DNA of 64,000 bases, from contig CM065309.1 in assembly GCA_033032175.1 (NCBI GenBank), forward strand, positions 17,918,001-17,982,000, given 5' to 3'. Each line of letters opens with the position of its first letter. Positions within the stretch are counted from its first letter, which is position 1. Under the pieces are notes generated by a model. The model did no database searches and was not told where the DNA came from. It saw only the letters and a list, made by a program, of their open reading frames with translations. Source of the DNA: Saturnia japonica. Taxonomy: Eukaryota > Arthropoda > Insecta > Lepidoptera > Saturniidae. Below, piece after piece: positions 60,177 to 64,000 of this stretch. A program made the position numbers and the translations under genes.

Positions 60177-61892
60177 TGCGTGTACGCAACATCCTGCACG
60201 CATTCGTTGACGTCATTAGAAATGTGTAGGGTCACCAACACTTCAAATGAAATTCTTTAGATATCATCATTATGCTTAAATATACATATTATTAAACTTA
60301 TAAATACAATGTACAACGTTTTCAGTTTTTTGTGTAACAGAGTACACTTCTTTTTTGTATTACGTGGTTAACAAAACGTGACCAAGATTATAGTTGAAAT
60401 AAGTATCAGGAATCTTTAAATGAACCGGATCTTAACGTTTTCAATGTCAATTCTGTGGACACGGCTATTGAAGCTGAGTATTTATAACATTAATCATTTG
60501 ATATTATATTACTTTTGTTAGACATTTTAATTTTAGGCAGCGTATAAGAGCTGGTGCGTCAAAATTTTCCTATTGCAACTGATTATAACTCTGATTTAAG
60601 GCACTATACTACGTACCAAAACTAATACTGAAACCGGATTAGTGGATGAGACATAACTATAAAGTTACGAGCAGGCCCATGTCAAATTCATTAGAGCGAG
60701 ATAGATAGAAAATAAAAGTAATGTTACCCGATTTTCTGTTTGATTTTATGATGTCAATAGCGCACGCGCCACGCGTGAGGGAAACAGAGCGAGACAAAAC
60801 TGACAGCTCGCGACTCTTAAAAATTAAACACATTATTGTTTTAAAAACGTTATTCGTCTAATTGCTTGAATCAACGACGCTAGCGGCTTTATCAATCTTT
60901 AATACATAATAAGATTTCGCTAGATTAACGTTATGTTTAACTACCAGGTCCAATTTTGAACTATTTAAAACACTTTCGGACTCAAGTACAACGTTTTTTT
61001 TTTAACAATAAAGTAGATAAATAGCATATGGCACTTCTGATGTCGACCTTCAACCACCCTTCCTCAAGAAGCGATCGAAATCCTAATCACAGCAGAAATA
61101 CAACACAAGGTTATTTGGCTGCGATGTTCTGTGGTATTTCACAAGTATAGACAATTTAATTTCTAGAGATATTTCTCTGTACCCTACCTCTCTAGATGAT
61201 GCCATTGTATAGAACAATATCAACTGAACAGTACAAGAATAACTACTATATTAGTTTAATAGTAATTCATGTGTTTTACAGCCAGTAGTCAATTAAAAAA
61301 AGTAGGTTTTTATCATACATTAAAATTCAGTAGGATGCAACAGGTTATCTTGTAATAATACAGATCTACATCAAAATATATAGGAAACTGAAATAACGCA
61401 CATTACAATAATTTTTATTTTGTCTTTTAAACTGTGCATGAGTATGCCAGTGCTTTCAAACGTAAAAAATATAAAAGGCAATAGAGCCAAAATGTTTCCT
61501 TTCCTTTACCAAAGCTTTCCTACCGTAATCACCTACAATTTAAAAGGAACCCGCATGTACGTTTTCACGGTCCTCGCCCCAGTAGTTTAGGTTGCGTGTT
61601 GAGATCCAGTCTGTCAATCGGATAATTATCCTTTTATATTAATTTACCTATATTGTTTTAAAACATTTTATCGTGTGCCCCAACTCCATAAACACATAAG
61701 TCAAGTCATGATTACCAATTATGATATCTTTCGTTGTTGGATTGTATTATATTACGAAAAATATTTGCAAGTATATTGTATTAATTATACCTACTTTAAA
61801 TAAATATTATATTTCAACTTTAATTGAATGTGTATATTATGTGGTCGTAAAGATTTGTGGAAAAAACCTATTTCATTTTATAAAATAGCATA
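60177..61892. other. No recognisable gene
   Basis: AT-rich DNA with no frame of 60 codons. Nothing recognised. Confidence 0.45.
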
Positions 61893-62130
61893 CAATCACG
61901 CCTGTATCCCCTAAGGATTAGGCAGAGGTATACTAGTGTACACCCACAGTTCGCCGGGTATGTTTTTAGGTTACATGTACCTATTACTGTTATTCGAGCA
62001 TAAAGGCAAACTCCAAGCTACCCCATATAATAGAAAACCCCAATAACACTTTGCTCGACCTGGGAATCGATCCCAGGACCTCAACTATAATAGTCGCGGT
62101 TACGACCACTAGGGTAATGAGGCTGTTTAT
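61893..62130 (-). repeat. tRNA-derived SINE, third family
   Basis: On the minus strand a tRNA-like head (GCCTCATTACCCTAGTGGTC, then GTCCTGGGATCGATTCCCAGG as the B-box arm) leads to a body ending in TACACTAGTATACCTCTGCC and CTTAGGGGATACAGGCG. That order is typical of common lepidopteran SINEs. Orientation is from tRNA head to tail. Confidence 0.65.
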
Positions 62131-62199
62131 GGCATAAATAATATTGACTTGTACCTCATATTATTATTATAAGGTGTCGCGTTTCTGGTTTAGCCTGTG

Positions 62200-62616
62200 T
62201 ATTTAAGGTTTGCAGGTCAACACTAATTTTGAAAATTGTTGCCAGTTTCTTTGTTCTGGGTAATCTCCGAAACCTTGGGACCAATTTTGACGGAACTTTC
62301 ACTCACAAATAGCTGATGTTATAAGGAGTAACTTAGGATTCCGTGAAGAATTAGGATTGATGAATTAATTCGGGCGCTTAATAAATATGGTTTACGCTGA
62401 GTAAACCATAAAGATATTTCAAATTAATGCACTACATGTTTGTAGATAAAAATATCTACAAAAAAGTTAGCGAGAGGATAATTCTATCTTCTAAGGATCA
62501 TCCACAATGAGCACTCTTGTTTTAAAATAACCGGTAGCGGGGATAGCACGTTTCGTGCGTGTGTCCGATCGACAGCATTCTTTAGTCCACGCGAGCGCAG
62601 CCGCGGGCACAGCTAG
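62200..62616 (+). mobile_element. Non-autonomous Helitron-like element, family H1, copy 6
   Basis: Core GGTAATCTCCGAAACC, GGACCAATTTTGACGGAACT, ATAAGGAGTAACTTAGG and GTTTACGCTGAGTAAACCAT. The 3' end GCCGCGGGCACAG-CTAG is followed by T. The 5' terminus is not clear. Confidence 0.6.
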
Positions 62617-63344
62617 TAGTCATCATAGTACATGGTACTTTAATATCGTTCACTGGAAACATGTTTTTATTTCTCAACTATCAGACTCCAGCTCAGGTAG
62701 AATAAAAATTTGCTAGGTAGCTACTTTAACTGGACATAATAAAAATTATCCATTTTATTCAATACTAGCGTTTACCCTCGACTACGTTCTAGTTGCCTTC
62801 AAAATGTAACGACTCGGACGCCACCTATTACAAACTGGTTGTACTAATAAAGAACTTACACGGGTGTGTGTACAACAACTCACCTAATTTCATCGTAATC
62901 AGATGAATGGTCTAGAAATGCATAGGGGACAAACAAAGTAACATTCATTTTCAAACAATAATCGCTTTACACACAAGGGGCTATTTCTTCACAAACAGTT
63001 TTTATGAGTCAATACAGGAGTTGTATTTTTAAGCTTAAAAATAATTATTGTAACATATTACATATAATAATAATAACTGTAATTTAATGTAATTCGGTTA
63101 CACGCGTCAGGTTTTATTTTTGCAGACTAATTTGTGCTTATTTGCAAAACAAATATATGTTGTCATACACAAACCGAAATATGAGGTTTTTACGAACTGT
63201 ATTGGTAGATAATTTTTGAAGGCTTACGTGTCTCTAATTATGATTGCTCTGAAATCTTGTAAAAATTAAACCGGAGTTATTCATGTTACCTTGTTTTCAG
63301 ATGTTACATAAACTTTTGTTATACAAATCAAAAACAAATAAAAA
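62617..63344. other. No recognisable gene
   Basis: AT-rich DNA, nothing recognised. Confidence 0.4.
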
Positions 63345-63500
63345 AAATATTTATTCCATTTAGGCCCTAAGAAGGCACTTATTCACGTCAAAGCTAACTA
63401 CTGCCGGTTCGGAAATATATCCTAGACATCGAGAAGAACCAATAAGAAACTCGATAGGATTTATCATTTTTATTTTACTGTGTAATTATTGTTTAAACAT
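63345..63500 (-). repeat. Dispersed repeat family C, copy 5
   Basis: On the minus strand: GAGTTTCTTATTGGTTCTTC, TCGATGTCTAGGATATATTT, CCGAACCGGCAG, TGACGTGAATAAGTGCCTTC and TTAGGGCCTAAATGGAATAA. Confidence 0.6.
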
Positions 63501-63689
63501 GATAACTAAATTTACTGGGTTTATTCTAATCATGCTACATAACTTTAAAAAAAAAATTGTTTGTACTTGTACTTTAATATCGGATCCCCTGTGCTAAACC
63601 AGAAGTTGTCAAATAAATATAGTGGAATGAAGCTTGGGCTTTATTGACACGCATAAATAAAACCGATTGCCACGCGCCCTAAGCCAATC

Positions 63690-63820
63690 AACACAAGTAA
63701 AGAGCCTATTTCACCGTCCGATCTACTGAACCCGATTTCCGGGGGGAAGCAGGGTGGGGACTTTTGGCTGCAGGATCGAGCGTCGCTATTTGATGGCTCT
63801 TACGCTCGCAATAAACCTTG
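63690..63820 (-). repeat. Short dispersed repeat with inverted centre, copy 2
   Basis: On the minus strand: ATAGCGACGCTCGATCCTGC, GCCAAAAGTCCCCACC, CCCCCCGGAAATCGG and ATCGGACGGTGAAATAGG. Matches 42714-42825 except that the centre before the GCTCGATCC arm is reversed. Confidence 0.5.
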
Positions 63821-64000
63821 AACGTATGGACGTGCCCTTAAGATATTAAATAAACAACGCAATAAATCAAAATGTGTCACAATAATAATTACTATAGATA
63901 TCAGTGAAATATATAAAGGAAAAAGGTATATCCAAAATAAGGTATAGGTAATGATTTTGCCTAAAAAAAAGTTATTTAAAAATAAAATATCGTTCTAGTT

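Noticed and set aside
1..64000. CRISPR array, bacterial operon or phage
   Set aside because: The window is eukaryotic: SINEs, LTR elements, Helitron-like repeats and U2 snRNA. No array of spaced identical repeats is present.

Overview
This is an AT-rich stretch of an animal nuclear genome, almost certainly from a moth or butterfly. Several short dispersed repeat types common in Lepidoptera recur in it: tRNA-derived SINEs, Helitron-like elements that start TCTATA and end CTAG, and a repeat carrying a CCGAACCGGTGG motif. I see no convincing host protein-coding exon. Nearly all the short open frames are chance frames in AT-rich DNA. The only host gene I can name is a U2 snRNA gene at about 58416-58607.

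The main content is two nearly identical copies of one errantivirus-type (Ty3/Gypsy with env) LTR retrotransposon, both on the + strand and about 22 kb apart. Copy 1 is 14192-21837 (7646 bp) and copy 2 is 43812-49552 (5741 bp). Each has two 307-bp LTRs (all four look identical by eye), a 4-bp target-site duplication (AGGT for copy 1, ACGT for copy 2), a tRNA-Ser-type primer-binding site, a leader with three hairpins, gag, pol, env and a polypurine tract. They are therefore young insertions.

The copies carry complementary damage. Copy 1 keeps gag and a full pol (protease, RT, RNase H, integrase), joined by a -1 frameshift site, but a 131-bp deletion in env removes the membrane anchor from its reading frame. 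Copy 2 keeps a full env but has lost 2093 bp between short AGCTGA repeats. That deletion removes protease, RT and most of RNase H and places gag in frame with integrase as one 965-residue ORF. Copy 1 gag also lacks one 57-bp FKFGIP repeat unit present in copy 2.

env has no ATG near its start. The sequence suggests it is expressed by splicing. A short ATG and a GTAAGT donor sit in the leader, and an acceptor inside the 3' end of pol opens a hydrophobic, signal-peptide-like stretch in the env frame. The donor and acceptor phases agree.

The remainder is a patchwork of older repeats. It includes six pieces of one SINE family, two other SINEs, at least seven Helitron-like pieces (one a head-to-head palindrome), a dead mariner transposase fragment, two dead LINE ORF fragments, tandem duplications and microsatellites. 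Long intervals without recognisable features are listed as such.
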